Positions 1-5,176 of a stretch of 5,176 nt of DNA are shown piece after piece. The stretch comes from Oscillospiraceae bacterium (lineage in GTDB: Bacteria > Bacillota > Clostridia > Oscillospirales > Ruminococcaceae). A program made the translations under genes and the position numbers. Numbering within the stretch: the first letter of the stretch is position 1; each line of letters starts with the position of its first letter. The stretch is taken from the NCBI GenBank assembly GCA_031271475.1, contig JAISVP010000134.1, forward strand, positions 1-5,176. Reading direction: 5' to 3'. The notes below the pieces were generated by a model that saw only the letters and a program-made list of their open reading frames with translations, did not search any database and was not told where the DNA came from.

Positions 1-121
1 TCCCGTCATCTACATAAGTTCCGTCAGAATCCGGCCCGCGATGTATAATCTTGTTTTTCATTTCTTCCAGCACTCGGTTGGAATTGTTAATATTGTTTGT
101 AAATCCTACAAATCCGCACAT
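1..121 (-). CDS. asnB: Glutamine-hydrolysing asparagine synthetase (AsnB type), N-terminal fragment
   Basis: This is the first 40 codons of a gene that runs off the left edge. The protein starts MCGFVGF and continues to an HRGPDSDG block at residues 27-34. In class II glutamine amidotransferases Cys2 becomes the N-terminal nucleophile that releases ammonia from glutamine, and the RGPD block is a hallmark of asparagine synthetase N-terminal domains. The full enzyme uses ATP, aspartate and glutamine-derived ammonia to make asparagine in the cytoplasm, but the synthetase domain is not visible here. The ATG at 121-119 is well supported: Cys follows Met directly, and an AAGGAG ribosome-binding site sits 8 bases upstream. 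The 5' flank is an unusual palindrome-rich region. Other N-terminal-nucleophile amidotransferases that begin MCG are possible, including AsnB-like enzymes of sugar or antibiotic pathways, because only the N-terminus is seen. Confidence 0.85.
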   Translation of the reverse strand, partial: MCGFVGFTNNINNSNRVLEEMKNKIIHRGPDSDGTYVDDG

Positions 122-129
122 ATATTTAT

Positions 130-135
130 CTCCTT
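130..135 (-). promoter_or_regulatory. Ribosome-binding site of asnB
   Basis: AAGGAG on the minus strand, 8 bases upstream of the ATG at 121. It is the best Shine-Dalgarno match in the window and it fixes the asnB start. Confidence 0.85.
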
Positions 136-148
136 GGAAAGATTTTTC

Positions 149-195
149 CGGTAGCCCCCGCGGGCTATATGCTATATGCTATATTGGGGCTACCG
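149..195. repeat. 10-bp inverted repeat enclosing three GCTATAT tandem copies
   Basis: The arms CGGTAGCCCC (149-158) and GGGGCTACCG (186-195) are perfectly complementary. Between them, GCTATAT occurs three times without a break (164-184). A smaller competing hairpin, TAGCCC (152-157) with GGGCTA (162-167), uses part of the left arm. The element sits 14 bases upstream of the asnB ribosome-binding site, so it probably lies in the 5' leader or promoter of asnB. On the minus strand the tandem units read ATATAGC and resemble -10 boxes, but no convincing -35 partner was identified. The copy number could vary by slippage. Confidence 0.75.
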
Positions 196-223
196 CCCCA
201 AACCCCGTTTCGCTTTTTTCAAA

Positions 224-279
224 ACCGGCGAGCCGCCGGAGGCAAACGCGGCACCGGCGAGCCGCCGGAGGCAAACGCG
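224..279. repeat. Two tandem 27-base copies of a hairpin repeat
   Basis: Identical 27-base sequences occupy 224-250 and 253-279, separated by GC. Each begins with a hairpin: CCGGCG, loop AGC, CGCCGG (225-239 and 254-268). The hairpin is followed by a GGCAAACGCG tail. The second copy continues into the composite unit that ends at 312. Related hairpin-plus-tail units occur in the opposite orientation at 410-434 and 471-496. Confidence 0.85.
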
Positions 280-300
280 ACATATGCCCTAACATGTTTC

Positions 301-447
301 TTAACTGCCGCGTTAACAATAATGTTGCGGCGATTTAAAACCAAATTGGTACAGAAAACGCAATAAGCCCGCCGGGGCTTCCCGGCTGCCAGCGGGGGCT
401 CCCCGCCCGCGACATGCCTGCCGGGGCTTCCCGGTCGCGGCAGTTAA
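301..447. repeat. 12-bp inverted pair TTAACTGCCGCG / CGCGGCAGTTAA
   Basis: TTAACTGCCGCG at 301-312 is exactly complementary to 436-447. The similarity extends outward: plus-strand 253-312 and minus-strand 496-436 both show a hairpin with an AGC loop, a GGC tail ending in CGCG, an AT-rich stretch containing ATAT and ACAT-TTT, and then TTAACTGCCGCG. They are best read as two diverged copies of one roughly 60-base unit in opposite orientation. I see no coding potential. Confidence 0.65.
307..331. repeat. Bulged hairpin in the repeat cluster
   Basis: GCCGC (307-311) pairs with GCGGC (327-331). After a three-base bulge, AACA (315-318) pairs with TGTT (323-326) around an ATAA loop. It overlaps the left arm of the 12-bp inverted pair, so the two structures compete. 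Confidence 0.5.
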
Positions 448-496
448 AAAATGTTTTTGAACAGATATCGCGACACGCCTGCCGGGGCTTCCCGGC
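371..496. repeat. Four GC-rich hairpin repeats downstream of the AP endonuclease gene
   Basis: GCCGGG / GCTT / CCCGGC hairpins lie at 371-386 and 481-496, and a near copy at 420-435 has lost one terminal pair. A variant, GCGGGG / GCT / CCCCGC, is at 392-406. The 25-base sequences at 410-434 and 471-495 differ at one position only. Read on the minus strand, all four loops contain AGC while the stems differ in a paired way. The rightmost hairpin starts at the stop codon of the AP endonuclease gene. No T-run follows any of them, so they are poor candidates for classical intrinsic terminators. Confidence 0.8.
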
Positions 497-1287
497 TAGA
501 AAAAGAATGAGAGTTTTGGGGCTGAATTCCCTATGTTTCCGGCATCCGGAACCGTATAATTTAATTCTACCGGGCAATGGTCACTTCCAAAAACATTACT
601 GTGAATAACAACATCACGGATACCGCCTTGCAGCTGTTTTGAAACCAGAAAATAATCAATCCGCCATCCCGCGTTGTTCGCTCGGGCGTTCCTCATATAT
701 GACCACCATGTGTAGGCATCCGCTTTATCCGGGTATAAGTAACGGTATGCGTCTGTCAGATTGCATTTGTCAAGCAATTGCGTGAGTTTTCCGCGTTCCT
801 GTTCTGTGAATCCCGCATTGAATCTGTTCGCTTTCGGATGTTTAAGATCTATTTCCTTATGTGCCACATTTAAATCCCCGCAGTAAATAACCGGTTTGTT
901 AAGACTTAACAGAAAATCCGCTAACCCGTTTTCCCAGTTCATCCGGTAGTCAAGTCTTGCCAGTTCCTTCTGCGAGTTCGGGACATATGCGTTTACCAGA
1001 AAAAATTTCGTGTATTCAAGGGCAATTATACGCCCTTCATTGTCAAAATCCCTCACAATCCGGTATTGTATCGGTCTGTGACGGGTGAAAATTGCCGTAC
1101 CCGAATACCCCTTCTTTTCCGCGTTATTCCAGTACTGATAGCAATCAAGCGGTTCGGTGAACTGCGAACTGTGCATTTTCGTTTCCTGTATGCAAAAAAA
1201 ATCCGCATCCACCGCTTTGTAGAATTCCCAAAAACCTTTTTGTATGCAGGCTCTTAAGCCGTTGACGTTCCAAGTTATAAATCTCAT
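496..1287 (-). CDS. exoA: Exonuclease III / AP endonuclease family 1 DNA repair enzyme
   Basis: This 263-residue protein cleaves DNA 5' of abasic sites in base-excision repair and usually also has 3'-5' exonuclease and 3'-phosphatase activity. The family's active-site blocks are all present: WNVNGLRA with Asn7, IQETKM with Glu35, YSGTAIF (61-67), NAYVPNS (99-105), GDLNVAHKEIDL with Asp138 and Asn140, WRIDYFL (208-214) and GSDHCPVEL with Asp236 and His237. The start is an ATG whose first bases overlap the stop of the upstream lipoprotein gene (ATGA), indicating translational coupling. The family normally ends a few residues after the SDHxP block. Here about 19 low-complexity residues (from T245) follow, and the TAG stop lies at the edge of a repeat hairpin, so the tail is probably recruited non-coding sequence. 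The catalytic core appears complete and the function is confidently assigned. Confidence 0.95.
   Translation of the reverse strand: MRFITWNVNGLRACIQKGFWEFYKAVDADFFCIQETKMHSSQFTEPLDCYQYWNNAEKKGYSGTAIFTRHRPIQYRIVRDFDNEGRIIALEYTKFFLVNAYVPNSQKELARLDYRMNWENGLADFLLSLNKPVIYCGDLNVAHKEIDLKHPKANRFNAGFTEQERGKLTQLLDKCNLTDAYRYLYPDKADAYTWWSYMRNARANNAGWRIDYFLVSKQLQGGIRDVVIHSNVFGSDHCPVELNYTVPDAGNIGNSAPKLSFFF
537..551. repeat. Small palindrome inside the AP endonuclease tail
   Basis: TTCCGG (537-542) and CCGGAA (546-551) are perfect arms around a three-base loop. This is the same design as the hairpins just downstream. It lies within the codons of the non-conserved C-terminal tail (about residues 246-250). 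Confidence 0.5.
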
Positions 1288-2762
1288 TTCGTTATCCCGT
1301 ATTGATACCCTAACGCACCCGAGGAAGGGTCGTAATAAACTCCGCCTATGCTCTTATTATGGACTAAATAATCCCTTTTGTATGCAATCGGCAGGAAAAT
1401 ATTCTCTTCTAAGGCGCTTTTTTCCAATTCGATAAAGTCATCTGCGGAGTACGCCGTTTCCCTCTCATACGGCGGCGCCGCTCCGATTTCATTTAATTTC
1501 CCAAAAATGTCATAAACACTGCTGCCTGATATTTCATACAGTGCTGCTGTGAAGTCTTTTGATTCTATTCGCCGCTGATATTCGCCCTGAGAAACCGGTT
1601 CAAAACCCACATATATGCCGAACAGATCCTGCCACGTCAGTGTTATCGGCTGTAAAAGTTCCATATATGCACAGTTTTCCGGTGCCAGTATCTTTATACT
1701 TGTGTCGGTTTTCACGCGGCTGAACAGTTCCGCCGCACCGTCAAAGTCCGGGGTATTGCCCGAATCCGGAACAAGTTCCCGGAACGGTTTGTCTTCCCAG
1801 TAACACATCGGCGGTACAATGCCTGCCGCAGGTGTGATGTGTTCGCTCAGTCCCGTTAAATCAAGCGACATTGCAAACGCATCCCGCAGATTCCTGTCAG
1901 CTTCCGTGTTCCATAAAATTCCCGCTGTAATCCCCTCATATAAATCTATTTCATAATCGCCGCCAATATACTCATTATAGATCTTATCCGTAAGAAAAAA
2001 ATCAGTTTCACCCGCGTCAAACATCTCTTTTATCTCTTCACGGGTTTGACTGATAGTGAAATAAAGATTCCGCGGGTAGATTTTACTGTCTGCACTTTCT
2101 TCCGTTGAGTTGTGCGGATGACGCCTAAGCCACAGTATTGATTCCGGGCCGTACCGGTCGTAAAACCATTGCGTCATATAAAACGCTCCGTTCGAGACGA
2201 CCGAGTCTTTATCCAATCCGTAACGGCCTTTTGTTCCGCTGAAAAAGGTTCTGTTGCATGGGAAAGACGGCGGCGATGCAAGCAGTGCCGTAAAATTCGG
2301 GTTGGGGTACTTAAGCGTAATCTCCAGTTCAGTGTCCCCGGCGGCTGTCACATTCTCTATGCACCCGAAATCTTCCGCGTATGGGGATGAGGTTTCAGCC
2401 GCAAAAAGCCGCTGGAATCCGAATACGAAATCATCTGCTGTCACCGGGGTTTTCGGATGGTTTTTCGCATACCAGTAAACATTGTCTTTGAGTTTAAACC
2501 GATATGTCAGTCCGGTTTGCGAATACTCTTCCGCTATGTCCGGCACTAACCTGCCGCTGCGGTCATATTTAAACAGTCCCCGGAAGATGTTTTTTATTAC
2601 GGTAAACGACGAAGTATCCGCCGCTAACTGCGGGTCAAGGTTTTCCGGATTACCCAAAAGCGAGAGGTTGAAATTTTGTCCCGAGCCATCCCCTTCGCTT
2701 GCACATGAGGAAAATAACCCGGCAGTCAATACTAAAATCAGGAAAACTGAGAGCTTTTTCAT
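1284..2762 (-). CDS. ABC transporter substrate-binding lipoprotein, oligopeptide (OppA/DppA-like) family
   Basis: This 492-residue extracellular solute-binding protein is of the family 5 type (SBP_bac_5). It begins with a lipoprotein signal: Lys2-Lys3, a hydrophobic stretch at 4-17 and the lipobox Phe-Ser-Ser-Cys20. After cleavage Cys20 should be lipidated and anchor the protein on the outer face of the cytoplasmic membrane. Family hallmarks are NLDPQ (41-45), IFRGLFKYD (59-67), LVPDIAEEY followed by YRFKLKDNVYW (72-97), TADDFVFGFQRL (108-119), the NGAFYMTQW block (191-199) and NLRDAFAMSLD (291-301). Its probable role is capture of short peptides for import, but the ligand cannot be read from the sequence. 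It is somewhat shorter than typical OppA (about 540 residues). No permease or ATPase gene is visible, so it may be an orphan binding protein. It starts at an ATG 68 bases after nrdG with a weak GGGG element 7 bases upstream, and it overlaps the AP endonuclease start by ATGA. Confidence 0.9.
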   Translation of the reverse strand: MKKLSVFLILVLTAGLFSSCASEGDGSGQNFNLSLLGNPENLDPQLAADTSSFTVIKNIFRGLFKYDRSGRLVPDIAEEYSQTGLTYRFKLKDNVYWYAKNHPKTPVTADDFVFGFQRLFAAETSSPYAEDFGCIENVTAAGDTELEITLKYPNPNFTALLASPPSFPCNRTFFSGTKGRYGLDKDSVVSNGAFYMTQWFYDRYGPESILWLRRHPHNSTEESADSKIYPRNLYFTISQTREEIKEMFDAGETDFFLTDKIYNEYIGGDYEIDLYEGITAGILWNTEADRNLRDAFAMSLDLTGLSEHITPAAGIVPPMCYWEDKPFRELVPDSGNTPDFDGAAELFSRVKTDTSIKILAPENCAYMELLQPITLTWQDLFGIYVGFEPVSQGEYQRRIESKDFTAALYEISGSSVYDIFGKLNEIGAAPPYERETAYSADDFIELEKSALEENIFLPIAYKRDYLVHNKSIGGVYYDPSSGALGYQYGITK

Positions 2763-2805
2763 TACAGTACCCCGCAGACTTAAAAGTTTTCGGTTTCTTT
2801 AGCCG

Positions 2806-2822
2806 TTACGGTAATTTCGACC
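2806..2822. repeat. 17-base repeat downstream of nrdG (copy of 3302-3318)
   Basis: TTACGGTAATTTCGACC here matches TTACAGTAATTTCGACC at 3302-3318 in 16 of 17 bases. A weaker relative (CTTACGGTCAGCGTTTCG) occurs at 3441-3458 inside the last codons of nrdD. The three copies thus lie just after nrdG, just before nrdG and at the nrdD 3' end, all in the same orientation. Confidence 0.65.
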
Positions 2823-2830
2823 GCGCATAC

Positions 2831-3286
2831 CTATTTCACCGGCAAAAACCTTTGGTTTGAGCTTCCCCGGAATTTAAGCGAATAATCTTTTAAGTCCTGT
2901 TCAAAACGTCCGTCAATAAGATAATCGGCGGCGTCAAGCAACGGTGCGTATTCGGGACGCTCCTTTAAATACTCAAAGGTAAATCCCGTGTAAACTACTA
3001 TATTTAAATCCGTCAGAGTCTTTATTTTTCGCGCAAGTTCCGCAAGCGCGGGGGTCTGACAAAACGGTTCTCCGCCCGAAAACGTAACCCCGTCAAGCAG
3101 CGGATTCTCAAGAATCTGCTCGAGAATATCATCCGTATCAGCCGTATAACCGCCCTCAAAGTCATGTGTATGCGGATTGTGACAGCCCTTGCATCCGTGC
3201 GGACATCCCTGCACATAAACTGAAAATCTAAGTCCGGGGCCGTCAACTACGGTCTCCTGAATTATATCTGCCAACTGTATCTTCAT
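2831..3286 (-). CDS. nrdG: Anaerobic ribonucleotide reductase activating protein, radical SAM (NrdG)
   Basis: This 151-residue radical-SAM activase cleaves S-adenosylmethionine with a [4Fe-4S] cluster to abstract hydrogen from a C-terminal glycine of NrdD, creating the glycyl radical. Visible features are VDGPGLRFSVYVQGC (14-28), the cluster motif CxxxCxxC with Cys28, Cys32 and Cys35, SGGEPF (70-75) for SAM binding, a DYLIDGRF block (121-128) and the terminal RGSSNQR (140-146) typical of NrdG. Length and all motifs are normal, so it appears functional. The ATG is fixed by an in-frame TAA six codons upstream. An AAGGA element lies 12 bases before it, rather far, and inside a repeated sequence. 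It follows nrdD after 123 bases of hairpins. Its presence is notable because the adjacent NrdD lacks the glycine segment that NrdG normally activates. Confidence 0.95.
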   Translation of the reverse strand: MKIQLADIIQETVVDGPGLRFSVYVQGCPHGCKGCHNPHTHDFEGGYTADTDDILEQILENPLLDGVTFSGGEPFCQTPALAELARKIKTLTDLNIVVYTGFTFEYLKERPEYAPLLDAADYLIDGRFEQDLKDYSLKFRGSSNQRFLPVK

Positions 3287-3410
3287 GCCTGTATTTTGTC
3301 CTTACAGTAATTTCGACCCCGAACGTGCAAAGCCCGTCCTCATCGACGCACGCATTTGCGTGCGGGGTCTGGGCTTTGCCCAGACCGCAGCCGTTTCTAA
3401 CGGCTGCGGT
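3287..3410 (-). repeat. Compound palindromic element between nrdD and nrdG
   Basis: Three strong hairpins follow one another in the transcript. Hairpin 1 has 12-bp arms at 3384-3395 and 3399-3410 with a 3-base loop, and includes the last base of the nrdD stop. Hairpin 2 has 9-bp arms at 3366-3374 and 3378-3386 with a 3-base loop. Hairpin 3 has 7-bp arms at 3347-3353 and 3358-3364. Hairpins 1 and 2 share 3384-3386. In addition GCAAAGCCC (3327-3335) is perfectly complementary to GGGCTTTGC (3371-3379), a pairing that encloses hairpin 3 and excludes hairpin 2. There is no T-run, so it does not look like a simple terminator. It may be a mobile palindromic repeat, an mRNA-stability or processing element, or a switch affecting nrdG translation. 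Confidence 0.75.
3299..3303 (-). promoter_or_regulatory. Distant ribosome-binding site of nrdG
   Basis: AAGGA on the minus strand with a 12-base gap to the ATG at 3286. The spacing is longer than the usual 5-9 bases, which suggests weak initiation or dependence on upstream RNA folding. It abuts the 17-base repeat copy at 3302-3318. Confidence 0.45.
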
Positions 3411-5176
3411 TACACCAAAACTTCCGTTTTATGCTTTATTCTTACGGTCAGCGTTTCGTGCTGTTTTTCCGTTCTGCCGCAAAACGGGCACACTTCATCT
3501 ATGATACCTGTGTATCCGCACACCGGGTCATGGTCTACCGGATGGTTAATCGAACCGTACCCAATTCCGCAGTCTTTCATAAACAGTATCAGTTTCTCAA
3601 ATACTTCAAGGTTTTCAAGAGGATCTCCGTCCAGTTCCACATAACTGATATGCCCGGCATTCGTAAGTGCGTGATACGGCGCTTCAATTTTAATCTTTTT
3701 GAATGAGCTGATTGGAAAATGTACCGGAATATGGAATGAATTCGTGTAGTAAGTGCGGTCTGTCACTCCCTTGACAATCCCGTACTTTTTTGCGTCCAAT
3801 GCCACAAACCGTCCCGACAGCCCTTCCGCCGGAGTTGCAAGCAATGTGAAGTTAAGCTTGTGCTTAATGCTTTCCTCATCAAGCCTTTTCCGCATTTTGC
3901 CAATGATTTCAAGTCCGAGTTCCTGTGCGTCCTCGGATTCCCCGTGATGTTTGCCTATCAGCGACACAAGCGTTTCCGCAAGTCCTATAAACCCTGCCGA
4001 CAGCGATCCGTGCCTTATAATCTCCCCGATTGTGTCATCGGCGGTGAGCTTTTCTGAACCGATCCATACGCCCTGTCCCATAAGAAACGGAAAATTGCGT
4101 ACTTTCTTTTGCGACAGTATATAAAACCTTGCGATTAACTGGTCAATCACAACAGACATCACCGCGTCAAGTTTTTCAAAAAACAGTCCGATATGCCCGT
4201 TGGATTCTATTGCCAACCGCGGAAGGTTAACTGATGTGAAACTTAAATTTCCGCGTCCGGGAATGATTTCATTATCCGGGTCGTAGACATTTCCTACCAC
4301 TCTTGTGCGGCATCCCATGTATGCCGTTTCCGTTCTGTAGTCGCCGCGTTTGTAGTACGGCAGGTTGAACGGTGCGTCAATAAACGCAAAATTCGGGAAC
4401 AGCCGCTTTGCCGATACTCTGCACGCCAGCTTGAACAGGTCGTAATTCGGGTCGTGTTCCGTGCAGTTTATGCCCTCTTTCATTTTAAATATATGAATCG
4501 GGAATATCGGCGTTTCGTGATTGCCAAGCCCCGCTTCACTTGCAAGCAGGACATTGCGTGTTACCATCCTGCCTTCCGGGGTTGTATCCGTACCGTAATT
4601 AATGGAACTGAACGGCGTCTGTGCTCCCGCCCGGCTGTTCATTGTATTAAGGTTATGCACAAGGGCTTCCATTGCCTGATAGGTTGCCGTGTCCGTTTCA
4701 TTATACGCCTGACGGACTGTAAATGTCTGTATTCTCTCCGCCGTGTCCTTGTCTGTGAGTTCAAGAAGTTTTTTAAACTCCTCGCTCCCGTATCCGTTAT
4801 CGCCCGCAAGTACCGGCTTGAGCCCCGTTTCCTTTTCTATACCCGACATGACGGATTCCGCAAGCGCGTCATAATCCGCTTTGTTCGCAAGCAGACACAG
4901 ACATCTTGCAAGGTTTTGCTTATACCGTCTGCGGTAGGTTTTACGTACTCCGTCCGCCATTGCATAGTCAAAATTCGGAACGCTTTGTCCGCCGTGCTGG
5001 TCGTTCTGGTTGGACTGTATGGCAATACACGCCAATGCCGAATAACTGTAAATATCACTGGGTTCACGTAAAAATCCGTGCCCTGTGGAAAATCCGCCTT
5101 TGAACAGCTTAATTAAATCAATCTGACAGCAGGTCGCCGTCAGTGCGTAAAAATCAAGGTCATGGATGTGGATATC
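3410..5176 (-). CDS. nrdD: Anaerobic ribonucleoside-triphosphate reductase (NrdD), 3' part, lacking the glycyl-radical segment
   Basis: The reading frame is open to the right edge, giving 588 visible residues. The true start lies outside the window, and any N-terminal ATP-cone is not seen. The enzyme reduces ribonucleoside triphosphates to deoxy forms under anaerobiosis. Visible hallmarks, numbered from the edge, are DIHIHDLDFY (1-10), TCCQIDLIKLFKGGFSTGHG (15-34), SNQNDQHGGQS (55-65), MGCRTRV (287-293) with the probable thiyl-radical Cys289, GRGNLSFTSVNLPR (307-320) and GYGSINHP followed by VCGYTG and CPFCG (539-567), a zinc-type Cys cluster. The family then continues for roughly 45-50 residues with an R-[IV]-x-G-Y glycyl-radical motif. 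Here only RTEKQ and an unrelated 17-residue tail rich in Lys, Thr and Val follow before TAA. Without the glycine the polypeptide should not be self-sufficient. It is either truncated, or complemented by a radical domain made elsewhere. Confidence 0.93.
   Translation of the reverse strand, partial: DIHIHDLDFYALTATCCQIDLIKLFKGGFSTGHGFLREPSDIYSYSALACIAIQSNQNDQHGGQSVPNFDYAMADGVRKTYRRRYKQNLARCLCLLANKADYDALAESVMSGIEKETGLKPVLAGDNGYGSEEFKKLLELTDKDTAERIQTFTVRQAYNETDTATYQAMEALVHNLNTMNSRAGAQTPFSSINYGTDTTPEGRMVTRNVLLASEAGLGNHETPIFPIHIFKMKEGINCTEHDPNYDLFKLACRVSAKRLFPNFAFIDAPFNLPYYKRGDYRTETAYMGCRTRVVGNVYDPDNEIIPGRGNLSFTSVNLPRLAIESNGHIGLFFEKLDAVMSVVIDQLIARFYILSQKKVRNFPFLMGQGVWIGSEKLTADDTIGEIIRHGSLSAGFIGLAETLVSLIGKHHGESEDAQELGLEIIGKMRKRLDEESIKHKLNFTLLATPAEGLSGRFVALDAKKYGIVKGVTDRTYYTNSFHIPVHFPISSFKKIKIEAPYHALTNAGHISYVELDGDPLENLEVFEKLILFMKDCGIGYGSINHPVDHDPVCGYTGIIDEVCPFCGRTEKQHETLTVRIKHKTEVLV

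Larger units (their letters stand above)
122..495. other. 374-base gene-free gap filled by palindromic repeats
   Basis: No supported open reading frame is present. Apart from the repeats listed separately, the gap holds AT-rich connectors (for example 332-366 and 443-470). I found no tRNA, no T-box consensus ahead of asnB and no CRISPR spacing. It separates the nrdDG / lipoprotein / AP endonuclease group from asnB and presumably contains the asnB promoter, which I could not place. Confidence 0.7.

Noticed and set aside
122..340. T-box or other known riboswitch ahead of asnB
   Set aside because: I could not find the T-box consensus or another riboswitch core. Only palindromic repeats are visible.
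51..366. Plus-strand open frames over the left repeat region (51-338 and 169-366)
   Set aside because: They are low-complexity translations of GC-rich repeats, and the first also runs antisense to asnB.
371..496. Intrinsic terminator for the AP endonuclease transcript
   Set aside because: The hairpins are strong but are not followed by a T-run on the minus strand, and they belong to a repeated family.
224..496. CRISPR array
   Set aside because: The repeat units are adjacent or irregularly spaced, occur in both orientations and lack uniform unique spacers.
3340..3360. Hammerhead ribozyme core near GATGAGGAC in the nrdD-nrdG gap
   Set aside because: The required CTGATGA and GAAA core elements are not both present in the proper arrangement.
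3285..3644. 119-residue plus-strand open frame across the nrdD-nrdG junction
   Set aside because: It is antisense to nrdD and to the palindromic element, with no support for a product.
3410..5035. A TTG start for nrdD at 5035
   Set aside because: The frame continues to the window edge with the conserved NrdD motifs DIHIHDLDFY and TCCQIDL, so this TTG encodes an internal Leu.
4454..5071. 205-residue open frame on the plus strand
   Set aside because: It lies wholly antisense to nrdD, whose family match is strong, and its translation is Arg/Cys/Phe-rich with no recognisable motif.

Overview
All five recognisable genes lie on the minus strand, so the window reads right to left: nrdD (3' part, entering from the right edge), nrdG, an oligopeptide-type ABC transporter substrate-binding lipoprotein, an exonuclease III-family AP endonuclease, a repeat-packed gap, and the first 40 codons of an AsnB-type asparagine synthetase leaving at the left edge. 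The anaerobic (class III) ribonucleotide reductase pair, the Firmicutes-style NrdD core and the moderate GC suggest an anaerobic, Clostridia-like Bacillota. That assignment is inference only.

Right part (2831-5176): NrdD reduces ribonucleoside triphosphates using a glycyl radical that is installed by the radical-SAM activase NrdG. NrdG looks complete. The NrdD core looks intact up to its zinc-binding Cys cluster, but it ends 22 residues after the last CxxC. The C-terminal glycyl-radical segment that normally follows is absent. The stop codon touches a 124-base string of strong hairpins that fills the nrdD-nrdG gap and can form at least two mutually exclusive pairings. A short sequence is found in the last codons of nrdD, just before nrdG and just after nrdG, as if a segment had been copied around this junction.

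Middle part (496-2762): the peptide-binding lipoprotein and the AP endonuclease overlap by the four bases ATGA and are probably translationally coupled. No transporter permease or ATPase genes are present in the window. The endonuclease carries about 19 residues past the usual family end, and its stop codon lies at the edge of a repeat hairpin.

Left part (122-495): no gene is seen. The gap holds at least six short GC-rich hairpins with 3-4 base loops (often reading AGC), two 27-base tandem copies, a 12-base inverted pair joining two oppositely oriented composite units, and a GCTATAT triplet repeat inside a 10-bp inverted repeat just upstream of asnB. It looks like a nest of small palindromic, probably non-autonomous, repeats.

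The most interesting point is the apparent loss or replacement of the NrdD radical domain exactly where such a palindromic element sits.
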